Shown piece after piece: positions 35,262 through 46,990 of a stretch of 64,000 bases of DNA; the stretch's first letter is position 1, and each line of letters starts with the position of its first letter. The position numbers and the translations under genes were made by a program. The notes beneath the pieces are model-generated. The model worked only from the letters and a program-made list of their open reading frames with translations, was not told the DNA's origin and searched no databases. Origin of the DNA: Cercis canadensis (taxonomy: Eukaryota; Streptophyta; Magnoliopsida; Fabales; Fabaceae). The stretch covers positions 20,260 through 84,259 of the forward strand of contig QAOA01001037.1 in NCBI GenBank assembly GCA_003255065.1, in the 5' to 3' direction.

Positions 35262-35551
35262 TTTTTTTTAATTTTTTCAGATTATCAATCTTATTAAATA
35301 TCTCTTTTTAGGTTAATACTTAATGGAGATAGTGGTATCAAAGCTTCTTTGACCAAGCGGGATATCAATTCCTATTGTCTCTACTTTCTCATTTAAATTA
35401 AAAAATTTAAGCACAAGGTATGAGGTGAGCCTACACTTTGTCCGCACTTTAAGCTCAAAGATCTTTCATGTGTGGGGGTGTGTTAAATATAAAATTATTC
35501 TTAGGCTTTCACCTAAAATTTTAAGCTTTTAGGTTAAATCAATTCTTGACA
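35262..35551 (+). mobile_element. TRIM, + strand, partly decayed
   Basis: The 3' terminal repeat is 71 bp (35481-35551; TGTTAAATATAAAATTATTC to CAATTCTTGACA). It is preceded by a polypurine-like GTGTGGGGGTG and, about 140 bp upstream, by a PBS TGGTATCAAAGCT (35333-35345). The 5' repeat is only faintly recognisable, so the left border is approximate. There is no coding capacity, as expected of TRIMs. Confidence 0.6.
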
Positions 35552-35931
35552 TATTGAAGATTAATTGCATGACAAGTTGAGTTTTATTTATTATTTATTT
35601 GTGGCCACTCAAACTAGTCTCATGCACTCGAATTAATAGTTAGAGATGTTCCATGTAATGAACTAATAAGCAGGGAAAAAGAAAAATGGTGAAATTGTGT
35701 GAACTTAATAGTTACTTTAATCCATTTCCTGCAACTAGGGCAACATTGGAGGAATTGGTCTAACTTATCAACTTGATTATTGAGTGTAAGATGGATACAC
35801 TACAACATTCAGGGTTAGTCAAACAAGAAACTATATGTAAATCTTAACCTTGATTGTAATCTACCAACTATACGTATAAAGAAAATTAAATAATCAATCC
35901 ATGTGTCACAAAAGGATTGGTCCTTGCTCAT

Positions 35932-35938
35932 TATAAAA
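35932..35938 (+). promoter_or_regulatory. PRP3 TATA box
   Basis: TATAAAA (in TTATAAAAGG), 67 bp before the ATG, with an upstream region homologous to that of PRP2. It implies a leader of about 35 nt. Confidence 0.75.
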
Positions 35939-35998
35939 GGACCACGATATTGTTCTTGTATCTACAGCCTTCGAACTTAGCAACTACTAAGTACCAAA

Positions 35999-36403
35999 AT
36001 GTCTCCCAAATACTTGTTACTGCTTGTGGTAGGAGTGGTGCTTCTGGCAACCACCTGCTTTGCTGATGTTGAGAATCGCCATTTGCTTTCCGCGGAGAAA
36101 TCCTCCGTGGAAACATCTGAAACCCCAACAGACAAATGGAAATATCGCCCATACCACCCACCCAAAAAGAAGTGGCCTCCAGCAACTGAAACCTCAGAAG
36201 ACACCTGGAAACCACCATACAAGCCACGACCATACAAGCCACCACCTAAAAAACCCTGGCCTCCAACCACCGAAGATGAGCCTTCCAAAGTAGACCACGC
36301 AAACCCTGAATCAAATGAGGAACACTCTACGGACGAGGATGCGTACAAGAAGGGTCACTATAAGAAGAAACCTTGGAAGAAGTATCCTCCATCCGAAAAC
36401 TAA
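35999..36403 (+). CDS. PRP3: small secreted proline-rich protein
   Basis: An intact single-exon ORF of 134 residues. The signal peptide is MSPKYLLLLVVGVVLLATTC then FA, with likely cleavage before DVENRHLL. The mature part mixes Pro/Lys/Trp motifs (YHPPKKKWPPATE, WKPPYKPRPYKPPPKKPWPP) with an acidic section (EDEPSKVDHANPESNEEHST) and ends in KKPWKKYPPSEN. Trp beside the PP motifs is unusual compared with Tyr-rich PRP1. A TATA box lies 67 bp upstream and an AATAAA at 36441-36446 downstream. PRP2 is its broken duplicate. The expected role is a structural or assembly protein of the cell wall, inferred from family and secretion signal only. Confidence 0.85.
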   Translation: MSPKYLLLLVVGVVLLATTCFADVENRHLLSAEKSSVETSETPTDKWKYRPYHPPKKKWPPATETSEDTWKPPYKPRPYKPPPKKPWPPTTEDEPSKVDHANPESNEEHSTDEDAYKKGHYKKKPWKKYPPSEN

Positions 36404-38439
36404 ATCCATTGGCTCCTCAATGGTGGTATCACTGCTTTGGAATAAAATAAAAATAAGAGCAGTTGTTGATGTTAAGTTCTTGTGTTTTCAAATCAATTAC
36501 CACCATGTAGTATGTCTTATAAAGTGATTCAGCGTGCCATGAAGTTTGCTTTGTCTTGTTGGAATAAGCATGGGCATGGTGCATACGCCATGCAGTTTAA
36601 TTTTCCTTTTCTTAAACAGTTAAACTTATGTATTACTGTGCTATATTCATAAAATATCTTTTAATTTATGTTTTGTCTCTGGCTCTCTCTCTTCCCTTAA
36701 TGGCAACAAAAGGTTCCATTAAAGAAGTTATCCACAAGCCTTTAAGAATTAAGAATGGAAATATCCTTTATTCATGATTCATTAGACAATAGCAACTAAT
36801 TAAGTACTAATTTGAAGCATGTAAGATGGAGGCTCAGGCCACGAAATAAGGATCATGTCCTGTATAATTGCATGGAAGGAATAAGATATAGAACTAGGGC
36901 TTTCTTTTGGGACTTAAAATTAAAAGAGTAAATGGAAGCCTTTGAACCCGGTGATTAGATCCTTAATGTGAATAGGATATGGTTGATAAAAAAAATTAAT
37001 GCTAAATTTCTTATATCCTTGGGTATGTTCGAATTTGGATTCTCTAAAGTGTAGGGTAAACTTTACGGAGAAAAGTGTACAAAGAATAATCGTGGATAGA
37101 AAAATTTGAATGGTTAAGATTTTTGTAAAGTACAAGTACTTGGATAATGTTTTATATATATTTTTGAAACAAATTCCCTTATACTCTTGTTAGTGGCTAT
37201 ACAAGCGCTCTTACTCTTTGAACGACATCTCTCACTTTAGGATCTAGTTCCAAATATGTTCACAGGAAAGTATGAGAAATGATACTCCGAAGATGGATGT
37301 AATAGTGTGTTTGATGTACAGCTACTTCGAATTAGTTCTAGGATAGGTTACACTTATAGTGTGTTGTGTTAAACAAATCTAGATACCATTATTGCTCGGG
37401 GTCATTTTCTTTGACTGTTGGTATGTTCTTTAATATCATGGACTAATATTGAAGTTACCTTTGTTAATCAAATTTTAGGAAATCCAACTGCCAGTACAAG
37501 NAACGACATCTCTCACTTTAGAGGATCTAGTTCCAAATATGTTCACAGGAAAGTATGAGAAATGATACTCCGAAGATGGATGTAATAGTGTGTTTGACGT
37601 ACAGCTACTTCGAATTAGTTCTAGGATAGGTTACACTTATAGTGTGTTGTGTTAAACAAATCTAGATACCATTATTGCTCGGGGTCATTTTCTTTGACTG
37701 TTGGTATGTTCTTTAATATCATGGACTAATATTGAAGTTACCTTTGTTAATCAAATTTTAGGAAATCCAACTGCCAGTACAAGATAGCCGCAGCCTGATA
37801 TTTTCAACATTTTTTAATTTTGTAAGGGAATCTAAATAATAGATGATAACTGGAAAACCAATTTAATTTTCTTTCTAACATTGTGAATATATCTAAGAAT
37901 CAATTTGATAATATTAACATTAAATTGATAGATTTCTCATGAAATATATATCTTGAAGAATTTATCATTGAAGAATTAGAGATTTATTGGATTAATATGA
38001 AAGGGGGGAAAATTGAAACATGGATTGTGATTTGGACGGATGTGCATTTTAATCAAAGATTGATTGAAAAATCTTCGTTTTAATTTGCTTAGGAACCATA
38101 CATGGAAGTGGAATTTCCGGTTAAGAAAGCAGAATATTTTTCCTTTTATTTTTTTACAATTTTTATAACATATCTTCATTTTCCTTTCCCTTGTCTTTTA
38201 TCGTCCAAAGTCCAAGCCCTAAGCGTGCAAGAAATTCCTATCCTATCAGTACGATTGCCCATCAAAAGAAACACCCACATACTTGCTAAGTGGCAACTTT
38301 AAGTTACTCAGATAAATTTTTTCCATGAACCAAGTTGGAATTTCACATAGAATTGGTATAAAATATTTATACAAGTTGGGTTATGATCCATTTTGCGCAT
38401 AGACCCTATCCACATAGTTCACATACCCTGTAAGCTCCC
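36404..38439. other. Intergenic; 280-bp duplication across N at 37501
   Basis: No gene. 37221-37500 recurs at 37502-37782, with one 2-base difference and one substitution seen, around a single N. AT-rich sequence elsewhere, with only spurious ORFs. Confidence 0.6.
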
Positions 38440-38442
38440 TTA

Positions 38443-38891
38443 GGGTTTGTTTGGGAGTTAAAATTGGAGAGAAATGAGAGGAAATGAAATGAGTAAATGT
38501 GTCCTTGTTTGAGAATTCAAGATTAAAAAATAAAAGGAAACCAATGGGTAATCTTAAACCCTTGCATTCATTTTTTGCTCACTTTTGTATTCTCTCAATA
38601 TGGGGGGTTTAGAGAGAAAAAAGAGTAATTTACTATTATACATCTATTTATTTCTTCAAATTCTTTTTCAAATACTATTTAGATAACATTATTAAATCTT
38701 ATATTAAATATATTTACTTTATAAATAAAGAATAAATTTGTAAAATTATAAATTTTTATTTTTTTCCTTTCTTTTCATCTCCTTTTTCTCATTTTAATCA
38801 TCCAAACAAAGGAGAGAAAAACCTCTCCCTTTCCCTTCCCTTCCTTTCCCTCTCTTTCCTCTCCCCTCATTTCAAACTCCCAAACAGAGCC
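38443..38891. mobile_element. PIF/Harbinger (Tourist-like) MITE
   Basis: The terminal inverted repeats are GGGTTTGTTTGGGAG and CTCCCAAACAGAGCC (reverse complement GGCTCTGTTTGGGAG). The similarity continues inward through GAGAGAAATGAGAGG and its counterpart. The element is 449 bp, AT-rich inside and non-coding. It is flanked by TTA on both sides (38440-38442, 38892-38894), the 3-bp target site typical of PIF/Harbinger. Confidence 0.75.
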
Positions 38892-38894
38892 TTA

Positions 38895-39330
38895 GTATTG
38901 CAATTGTTTCATTGATAAGTATGGAATCAAATGATCTTTCATTCTTTTGTCTGATTTTTTTTTAACATAATCCTTCATTTTCCTTTCATACGTATCAATT
39001 ATGCAATAATCGCTGAAAAATTAGGTCCTTATAAAATATTACAAGTAGGTTCTATCTCTTCTAAAATAAGTTAAGAGACAAAGTATATATTTGTCATCAT
39101 CTCAGGAAAGAAAAAATTATAGTTCATCTCTGTTGAATTTTATGGAAAAAAGGAAGATCATCAATCATTTTTTTTTTTTTTTTATTTTTATTTTGGCTAA
39201 AAATCTGAATTCAAATATTAAGTACATAAGCTCTGAGAACAACCTCAAGATCTCTAGGCCACAAGCCATTTGGTGAGATCATCATCCATGAGATATACAA
39301 AGATATTGTTGAATAGTTTGTAACATTACT
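38895..39330. other. Intergenic, no gene recognised
   Basis: AT-rich, with a poly(T) run near 39171. Nothing supportable. Confidence 0.5.
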
Positions 39331-39972
39331 TGTAGAACCAAGTCCCACATTGGTTAAAACAATAAATGTTTAAAGCTTTATAAAGGCAAAAACAAATTAT
39401 AAAGTAACTTCATATAATTCTACCCAAAAAAAAAAGTAATTTTAGATAATGGGCCACACAAGCTTATAAAGCTAGCCCAATAGCCTAGCAAATCAAAGAT
39501 GCTTAATGGTCTTTGATTGACACTTGACCCATCTTGAGCTTTGATTTGACAAATATTTTAGAGTCCGTTTTTAGTAATTGGACCAGTCTGGTTCGGGTTG
39601 GTTTGACTCGATTCAAAGGACTTTTAATTAAATTAAAAGATTTTATTAAAAACGAACAGTTGTGTCTGTTTGGTTAATGAATAATTTGAACATATAGTTG
39701 TATCTATTTCAAAACAAACAATTGTGCTGTTGATTACTGATTAGTCATATTTGTTTATTAGTGCATTTTCAAGTCTATAAAAGGGAACTCCCAAATGCAT
39801 TAATATTCACTTTTCTATTGAGAGTTTTTGAGGACTTTGTTGTATCATGGAGTAACTTGCTTTTGATAGAGAAANTTGCTTTTGATAGAAAAACAATATT
39901 ACACTCAAAATAATATAATTATTCATACCTCAAAGCTATTTATTTATAGTTTCTATTATCGTTTTTCTAACA
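39331..39972 (+). mobile_element. LTR-like segment with PBS-like sequence
   Basis: It starts TGTAGAACCAAGTCCCACAT, a phrase common near the start of plant LTRs. It has a TATA box CTATAAAAGGG near 39776 and ends TTTCTAACA, followed by TATAGTATTAGAG, which resembles a decayed PBS (TGGTATCAGAG). A single N at 39875 is flanked by an 18-bp repeat. No coding region or second LTR follows, so this is a remnant. Confidence 0.45.
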
Positions 39973-40710
39973 GATATAGTATTAGAGAAATCCAAATTTA
40001 AGTTTTCATGTGTATACCTACAATGGATCTGCATGAATAATATAGTTCTTGATATATCATATTTTAGTTACGAAAATTAGTGATTATGGAAGTTGGTAGA
40101 ATGGGATTAATTACGATAGTCGATCAATTGTATAGCATTTATTAGACAACAAAATAATAAAATTTAAATTATGGGAAAAATTATAAATCTTCTCAGTACC
40201 AAATCAAACAACTCAATTCCATCATAATAATAAGAATACATGGAGGTAGAACCACTTGAAAAAAATAAAAAGGAGTTTAGAGTGATTGTTGTGAAAGGCT
40301 CAATGAGGTAAAAATGAATTTTGTTAAATGGCTAGGACTGCTTTGCCAGGAACTTTTACTGAGTTCAAATGTGGCAGTGTACAAGTTCTAGACTAGACAG
40401 GAAAAGGCAATACTAGGATACGAAACCTACGTTCACAGGAACTTACATTTTCTCTTGGGAAGCATTTGGGCAGCATACCTGCTCAAAAAATCAATTGATT
40501 TAGGTTTTAAATATTATAATTACATGCTTACTTACCATCTTTTGACTTCATCGCTTATTTCTCGGTAAGTTTTTGGATTTTTAAGTGTGAGATGTGGTTT
40601 GAGCAGAATTTACTGTTCAACCTAACAAGCTTGAAATGAGCAATTTACGAGTTGATTGGATAGCATTAATTAAACAGAAACACACGCATAAAAATAGTGA
40701 AGAAGCCACC
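39973..40710. other. Intergenic, no gene recognised
   Basis: AT-rich, with no ORF of note. Confidence 0.5.
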
Positions 40711-40980
40711 ATGGAGGATTGTAGTCTAATGGTAAAGGTGCTCAATCCTCTCACTCTAAGTTTGGGCTTGACCCAAGGCATTTGTCGGGACTACACTTCG
40801 GTAACGCTTTCACAGTTATGACAGTAGCTATTTATCTATTGAGACCATTGGATATAATCCTTCAATGGGTTTAACACAAAGGGGAATAGTCTATTACATC
40901 AATGGCTGCATGAGCCAATACTTCTTGCCGGGTTATAAGGTACCATCCTTGCTTACACATTGTCTGCAACAACAAAAAAA
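40711..40980 (+). mobile_element. Possible tRNA-derived SINE
   Basis: TAGTCTAATGG (40722-40732) fits the pol III A box (TRGYNNARNGG) exactly. GGGCTTGACCC (40764-40774) is a rough B box about 40 bp on. The unit ends near a short A-rich tail (AACAACAAAAAAAA, about 40968-40980). No target duplication was found. Confidence 0.4.
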
Positions 40981-41211
40981 ATCAGTCAAATCAATTACAA
41001 CATTAACTAGAGTTAGCTTGGGTTAAATTATGATTACTATATGTGTCAAGTCCTGTTTTCCCACTTATAGTTTCAATTGTGATACTTTTCCCACCTTTGC
41101 TTTCCTTGACCTACTAAGTACACAATTGAAAGACAACTTGAATTCAGACGAAGTCATTTAAAGTTTGTGCACAACTGTAAATATAAGTATGGGACTGAAC
41201 TAGAGTAACCT

Positions 41212-41402
41212 TGTGTCCAATGACAGGGTGAGGGCTTTTGGGACTGCTAGTGCCTTGGTGGTGCTTAGGTGACGAACTGGCAGTTGCTATGGCTCAAATC
41301 AGATATTCTGCAGAGGGGAAGTACTCCTATGGTAAATCCCAAGGAGGGTAGCAACGTTGGTAGCCCCTGCTTCCCCTTTTTCATTAACAAAAAAAAAAAA
41401 AA
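41212..41402 (+). mobile_element. PolyA-tailed retroposon with 15-bp target duplication
   Basis: A 191-bp unit ends in a pure A tail (about 41389-41402). It is flanked by GAACTAGAGTAACCT (41197-41211) and GAATTAGAGTAACCT (41403-41417), 14 of 15 matching. This is the signature of LINE-machinery insertion. The body (GGGACTGCTAGTGCCTTGG and further) has no clear A/B box, so it may be a SINE or a 5'-truncated LINE. Confidence 0.7.
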
Positions 41403-41417
41403 GAATTAGAGTAACCT

Positions 41418-43378
41418 AGCATGAGTTTAAACAATTAAACAATAGAAAAGATAGAAAAATTTTGCCATACAAAAAAAGTATATAGTATTACAGTTAAACT
41501 TTTTTCAAAACTTTTTTTGTTTGGCCTCATTTATGTCATTTATGCTAATACTTAACTATTTTAACTCTACATTGAGTATAATTCAGAAGAACTTTGTAAA
41601 AATTCCCAAAATAAGAGTTGCCCCTCACTTTTAGCCTTTTAGGTGATAGCATAGCAATTTCTGTAAACATAACATAACTCTTAGAAAGCTTTGTTCAGAT
41701 TTTGGACACGTAAAATTTCTCAATGTTCTCACGTGTATCTTGTCCTGTCCTTTCTCATTTGTCAATGTCACTACTCACTACTTAGTACAGGCCCTCAAAC
41801 AATTTTTGGAATTTTATGTTTAATTTCCTTTCGAATGGGGTCCATACGTAAGTCTCAAGATAACTACAACGCGGAATTCATACTGGAGATAGGAGAATTT
41901 TTTTAGTTCGTTCACTTAATTAATTATATCACCTGCGCATCCACATGTAAATGTCCACTTTCCCAGATTTTTGTTCCGCCTCTTCAAGTAAAGATGTTGA
42001 CATTCAACAAATTTTTCCAACAATTAGTCCATGGAATTTCTTGTAATCTGACTCAAGCAGCAGAGTTCAGATTACTCCAAAATAGCAATAAACAGTGATA
42101 TAATTTGGAAGGTTCAATCTCTTTCATATTCCTTAATTAATTTGTCAATTTCGTAGAACTTCACTATGGGAAAAAGAAATAAAGCATGCATGTTAACATC
42201 AATTGGAAGCTCTAGTTAAATATGAACGCATGAAAATCTTTTCTCATGCTTGACATAATTGCTTTTATTAGCTTCTTTATTTGTTGCTCACTCTTACTTT
42301 TATTTGCTGCTAGTAGCTATAATTCTATCGTATGACACAATATAACATTAGTTTCAACCTTCAACTTGACATTGAAGCTGCAGATCTTGAAAAGTTCTAT
42401 CAGAAAGGAAAAAGATAATCCAGACAAGGAGATGTGAAAAAATCTTCACAAAGGACAAAACACACAAAGTTGGACTTGTATTGAGAAGAACTCAGAAAAA
42501 ATATATTTCAGAGGAACCTAATTCCCCTCAGATAACATCTGTGCTGTGGTAGATGCAATATTATACAAAATATAAGCGTCACCATTTCCCTCAGATAATG
42601 CAAATTCTGATAACCTAGCGTTCAGTAAAACCACTGAGTCACTTACTGTCTCTATGCTTTTCATTGGCCATACTATAATACCATTAAAAGGGGACCATTT
42701 TACCTTTTGCAGCCATTACGGAGCAAGTGGATTCTCTCCACTTTGAAAACCACTTTTTATCCCTTAATTTTTGTGCAATTTTAACAAAGTAAGGACAATT
42801 TTCAAACATTTTTCTTTTGATTCACATTTACCTTTTTCTGCTATCTTATCCCTTTTCTTTCCATTTACAATCTCCACATGACAGATTAAATCTGTGCCAT
42901 CCAATGAAACCACTAACTGGTGTGAAATGAAGAAAGCCGCAATCTGTACGGTTTAAAGCAGTACTAAGTATCTAATGCCATTCATTTGCACAAATTAAGG
43001 ACACAAATATAACAGAATATGCCACCATGTGAGACGTCCACTCATTAAATTGGTCGAAAAGCACTAGTATTAAATACACAATCTTTTAGCACATTTTCTA
43101 TAATCATCTTGTGGGCAAGAATTTAAATTTTAGTTGTTACGATTTCATTTTTGTTTGTTCAGCTGAAATTCAGTAACATACGCAGTTTGCTTACAAAGAT
43201 TGTGAAAATATGGACATGTACTCAATAAGCACTATACCAAGTAGTCTTGCATTGACCACGGCAAAAAAGAGAGTGCGTGGGCCTATGGCTTAAGTCATCA
43301 AATTCAAATAGACTTCAACTATCTTCCAAAAATACCAAACAAACTAGACTTCAAATATTCACAACCCGCAACATCTCA
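41418..43378. other. PRP4 upstream intergenic; part of tandem unit
   Basis: No gene. 41480-41680 holds a fragment similar to the MITE family at 607 (ends GATAGCATAGCAATTTC). Segments near 41935-42050 and 42919-42953 reappear upstream of PRP5 (46100-46410, 46681-46738) and in part upstream of PRP6 (51790-51845), which marks a duplicated unit of about 4-5 kb. Confidence 0.6.
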
Positions 43379-43459
43379 GGCCAAATTTTCAAACTTTTCA
43401 ACTTATGATGACTCAATGGACCCCTCATATATAAATTATTTGTCTAGTGACAGGAGTAG

Positions 43460-43493
43460 TGACGTAGTAGACCCTTGATCTCCTACTATAAAA
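43460..43493 (+). promoter_or_regulatory. PRP4 core promoter
   Basis: TGACGTAG (43460-43467, ACGT-core bZIP-type site) and TATAAAA (43487-43493, in CTATAAAAGG) lie 57 bp before the ATG. The block from GTCTAGTGACAGGAGTAG through the TATA box is almost identical at PRP5. Confidence 0.7.
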
Positions 43494-43549
43494 GGCCACA
43501 CTACATGTCTTAGTTCCAACATCATACCCTAGCCCTTCATTCACAAAAT

Positions 43550-44572
43550 ATGGGTTCAAGAAGCTTAGTATTCTTCCTAGGACTGGTACTTCTCGCCAGT
43601 TCAATAAGTGCAGATTTCCATGAGCCAATCCCTGAGCACAAACCACCAAAGCCAGTGGGAGAACCTAAGCCTTTCCCTGAGCACAAACCACCTAGACCAA
43701 TTGAGGAACCCCCAAAGAGTAAGGGAGAGAAGCCACCCCCAGAGAATGAGCCTCCACATGAGCCTGGTCACCCGGGACACCGTTTACAAGAAGAGAAGCC
43801 ATTCCCCAAGCCATTTCCTCAACACAAACCGCCAAAGCCAGTAGAGGAACCTCCTAAGGGCAAGGGACAGAAGCCACCACCAGAGAACCAGTCTCCACAT
43901 GACCCACATCCCGGACACAAGTTGCAGGAAGAGAAGCCTTTGCCAGAGCACAAACCATTCCCAGAACACAAACCACCTAGACCAATTGAAGAACCTCCAA
44001 AAGGTAAGGGAGAGAAGCCACCACCAGAGAACAAGCCTCCACATGAGCCTGGTCACCCGGGACACCGTTTACAAGAAGAGAAGCCATTCCCCAAGCCATT
44101 TCCTCAACACAAACCGCCAAAGCCAGTTGAGGAACCTCCTAAAGGCAAGGGACAGAAGCCACCACCAGAGAACCAGTCTCCACATGACCCACATCCCGGA
44201 CACAAGTTGCAGGAAGAGAAGCCTTTGCCAGAGCACAAACCATTCCCAGAACACAAACCACCTAGACCAATTGAAGAACCTCCAAAAGGTAAGGGAGAGA
44301 AGCCACCACCAGAGAACAAGCCTCCACATGAGCCTGGTCACCCAGGACATCGTTTACAAGAAGAGAAGCCATTGCCAAAACCCAAGCCAGGATACCCCAT
44401 TGATCATCCTCCCAAAGGTAAGGGAGAGAAGCCTCCTGTAGAGCACAAGCCACCACATGATCCTCATCAGGGTGAAGAGGCACAGAAGTTTCCAAGAAAA
44501 TTGAAGCCTCCAACTCCTGAAAAGAAGCCTGGTTTCCCTTCCAGGCCTCCCCACAAGCCTCCCACCAACTGA
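43550..44572 (+). CDS. PRP4: large repetitive secreted proline-rich protein
   Basis: An intact single-exon ORF of 340 residues. The signal peptide is MGSRSLVFFLGLVLLASSIS with likely cleavage after SA, before DFHEP. The mature chain is built from EHKPPKPVGEP, EEPPKGKGEKPPPENKPPHE, PGHPGHRLQEEKP and similar motifs, with no Tyr-rich KPPYY units. His and Glu are frequent. It resembles the early-nodulin/PRP-like class of hydroxyproline-rich wall proteins in style. A 95-residue block is duplicated in tandem (see the repeat entry). The C-terminus (EEAQKFPRKLKPPTPEKKPG and HKPPTN) is basic. It heads a tandem series with PRP5 and PRP6 sharing promoter and 3' flank. Wall location is inferred from secretion and composition. 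I know of no measured function. Confidence 0.9.
   Translation: MGSRSLVFFLGLVLLASSISADFHEPIPEHKPPKPVGEPKPFPEHKPPRPIEEPPKSKGEKPPPENEPPHEPGHPGHRLQEEKPFPKPFPQHKPPKPVEEPPKGKGQKPPPENQSPHDPHPGHKLQEEKPLPEHKPFPEHKPPRPIEEPPKGKGEKPPPENKPPHEPGHPGHRLQEEKPFPKPFPQHKPPKPVEEPPKGKGQKPPPENQSPHDPHPGHKLQEEKPLPEHKPFPEHKPPRPIEEPPKGKGEKPPPENKPPHEPGHPGHRLQEEKPLPKPKPGYPIDHPPKGKGEKPPVEHKPPHDPHQGEEAQKFPRKLKPPTPEKKPGFPSRPPHKPPTN
43785..44354 (+). repeat. 285-bp in-frame tandem duplication in PRP4
   Basis: Two adjacent units (about 43785-44069 and 44070-44354) encode the same 95 residues, with only a few silent or near-silent changes (GTAGAG/GTTGAG, AAGGGCAAG/AAAGGCAAG). PRP5 lacks the extra unit, so the duplication followed the PRP4-PRP5 split. 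Confidence 0.88.
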
Positions 44573-46990
44573 GTACTTAGATGACTAGTACTATATGTTT
44601 ATACTACTAGAATAAGAGCTCGTATATTGGTCATGCACTATCGGATCACTATTTTATGTTGTTACTTATTAGGCTATGTATCTTGTTTCGTAGCCTGTGA
44701 GCTTGGAGATGCAGTTATTGTTGTCTTTTATGTAAAATATTCAGTATCAGTCTACTAGTGTTACCATCTTTAATTTGATTTGCCTCTATCTCTCTCTCTC
44801 TCTAAACTAGTTTCCGTTACATGCAATCTATGTTTCAATAACCATCAATTATAGTCGACTATGAGAACTTGTTTCTTATGGTTGACCTTAACCTTCCTCA
44901 GTTTTAAGCTGAAAAACCTTGAATTCAAATAGAGTCATTTGTGCATTATGCGCAATTGTAAATGTCTGTATTATATAAATAGCATTTATCATTCTAATGT
45001 AGGAACTTGTTTCTTATGGTTAGCTTCACCTTCACATGATCTTGAACGCTTAATTCGTTAAAATTTTCAGAACTCCAAAAAAGAGTAGTGATACTCTTGT
45101 ATTATTTTGTTCACCATTATTCTTACATCTGCACATTGTATTATCTACATTATATAAACACTTTGTACAGACCTACTAAAACATAATTCTGTCAAATCTT
45201 GTCTACAATCAACCGGTATAAAATGGTATAGAAAAAAAAATGATCTAAGAATATCATTTTCCTTCTAGAAATGTCATGAGTAATGTTATTTGAACAATTA
45301 TCCAATTCAAGTAGACCCACGCTACAGTGCATATGTCACAATCCAAATTTGATTGGAATCACTTAATTTTAACTAGATCCCTGCTTTAATATAAATTCCA
45401 CTTTTTCTGTACATGTTAAATTTTCTACACCTTTACACTAGGTTTACAAACACAACTACTCAAATATCACAATGTTATCATAATACTGCTCCTTCTAAAA
45501 TGTCCACTTTTATTTATTTCGGGGGCCATTTGTATATCTCAAAGAGTAATGCTATCTACATATTAGATCATGTCAAACTTTTTGTCATATTAGTACACAT
45601 GGTATTATGAAAATTTAATTAAACTCATCTAAACTTTTATTTTTGTGACTAAGATATTGCTACCTAGTCAATGTGACAACGTGAAAAAGTAATAATTTAC
45701 AAAAATAAATTCTATTCATAGCAAAATTTGGGTTTAACTAGACCTACATAAATTACAATTAGACACACAATAGACCCACTTGATGTCTTTTTGTATGGCT
45801 CAATTTTTCTACAGCTCCACACCTAGGTATACAAGCATTATTTCTTAATTAACTAAACTAAAATGGATTCATCTTAGGGAAAGGAGAATTCTTTCTATTT
45901 CTCTCTTGGAATTAATAGATAGAGAAATGATGCTTTGACACCTAATTGTAGAGGTGTAAAGAATTTAAGGCACTCATAAAAAAAATTTTAAAATATGTTT
46001 AGCATGGAATCAACAGAATTTTTAGGTGGGTGTAATATAATATTTCCATGTGTGCGAATGTAGAAAAGGTATGTATTCCTAAGTGTGAGAAAACATAACT
46101 AATATATATCACTTGCGCATCCACATGTAATTACGTAAATGTCAACTTGCCCCAAAATTTAGATTTATGTTTTTCATCATTTACAAGTACACACTTATTC
46201 TATATCTACACATATAATAATAACATCTAAATTTAATAGGACATGCTTAAATTTTAATGGATCTGTATTGGAAATACTTAACAAATTTGGTATGGTTTAA
46301 ATATTCCGCACGTTTACACCTTTGTGTACAACTATCATTTCTTCAATGTTTACTCGTCTCTTCAGGTAAAGATGTTAACATTCAACTAATCTTTCCCTCA
46401 ATTAGTCCATGCCACTTCTAATTTGAATCTGTTCAGGTTACATCTTTTGTATTTTTGAAACTGTTTTAAAAGTGTATACTTAGATTAAATTATTCGACTA
46501 GAAGTTTACTGGAACTTGTAAAATTTTTATAAATGTAGTTAAATTTGTAGGAGGACCAGAAAAAACAGTGAAAATAACAAGTCTCTAACATGCTAGTGTC
46601 AAAGTGTCGGAGCAAGGTCAGACTTTTCTTATGACTTTGTCTGATCTTTTATCAAAGCGTGTGACAAAAGTCGCTATATTTGGTGTGAAACGGAGAAAGC
46701 CACCATGGGTACAGTTGAAAGAAACTTTAACCAAAGGGAAAATGCTGTTTGCACATATAATGTAAAAAAGCCTATAAAAAATCTTTAATTTTCTAAAAAA
46801 GTTAAGTAGGTCTAATTTGTATAAGTTTCAGTTTGAAGCTTCTATAAAATGTTTTAATGAGTCTAATTGAAGTTTCCCTGAGTTTAGTTGAATCAAGATT
46901 AATGTAAAAAAAAACTCTAATGATTTAACTTGATGATAAGGATGTAATAAGTTCATCTAAGTTGTATAAAATTTAAAGATATTACTTGGG
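44573..46990. other. PRP4 3' flank and intergenic
   Basis: The first 300 bp (TACTACTAGAATAAGAGCTCG and on) match the flanks of PRP5 and PRP6, so the tandem unit includes the 3' region. Beyond that the DNA is AT-rich with no gene. Confidence 0.6.

Noticed and set aside
40711..40790. A tRNA gene
   Set aside because: A box fits, but the B box is poor and no cloverleaf can be folded by eye. A SINE head is more likely.
43784..44554. Several antisense ORFs of 70-93 residues under PRP4
   Set aside because: They arise because a purine/pyrimidine-biased repetitive gene is stop-poor on its other strand. They repeat with the 285-bp unit and encode Trp/Leu/Phe-rich low-complexity text.
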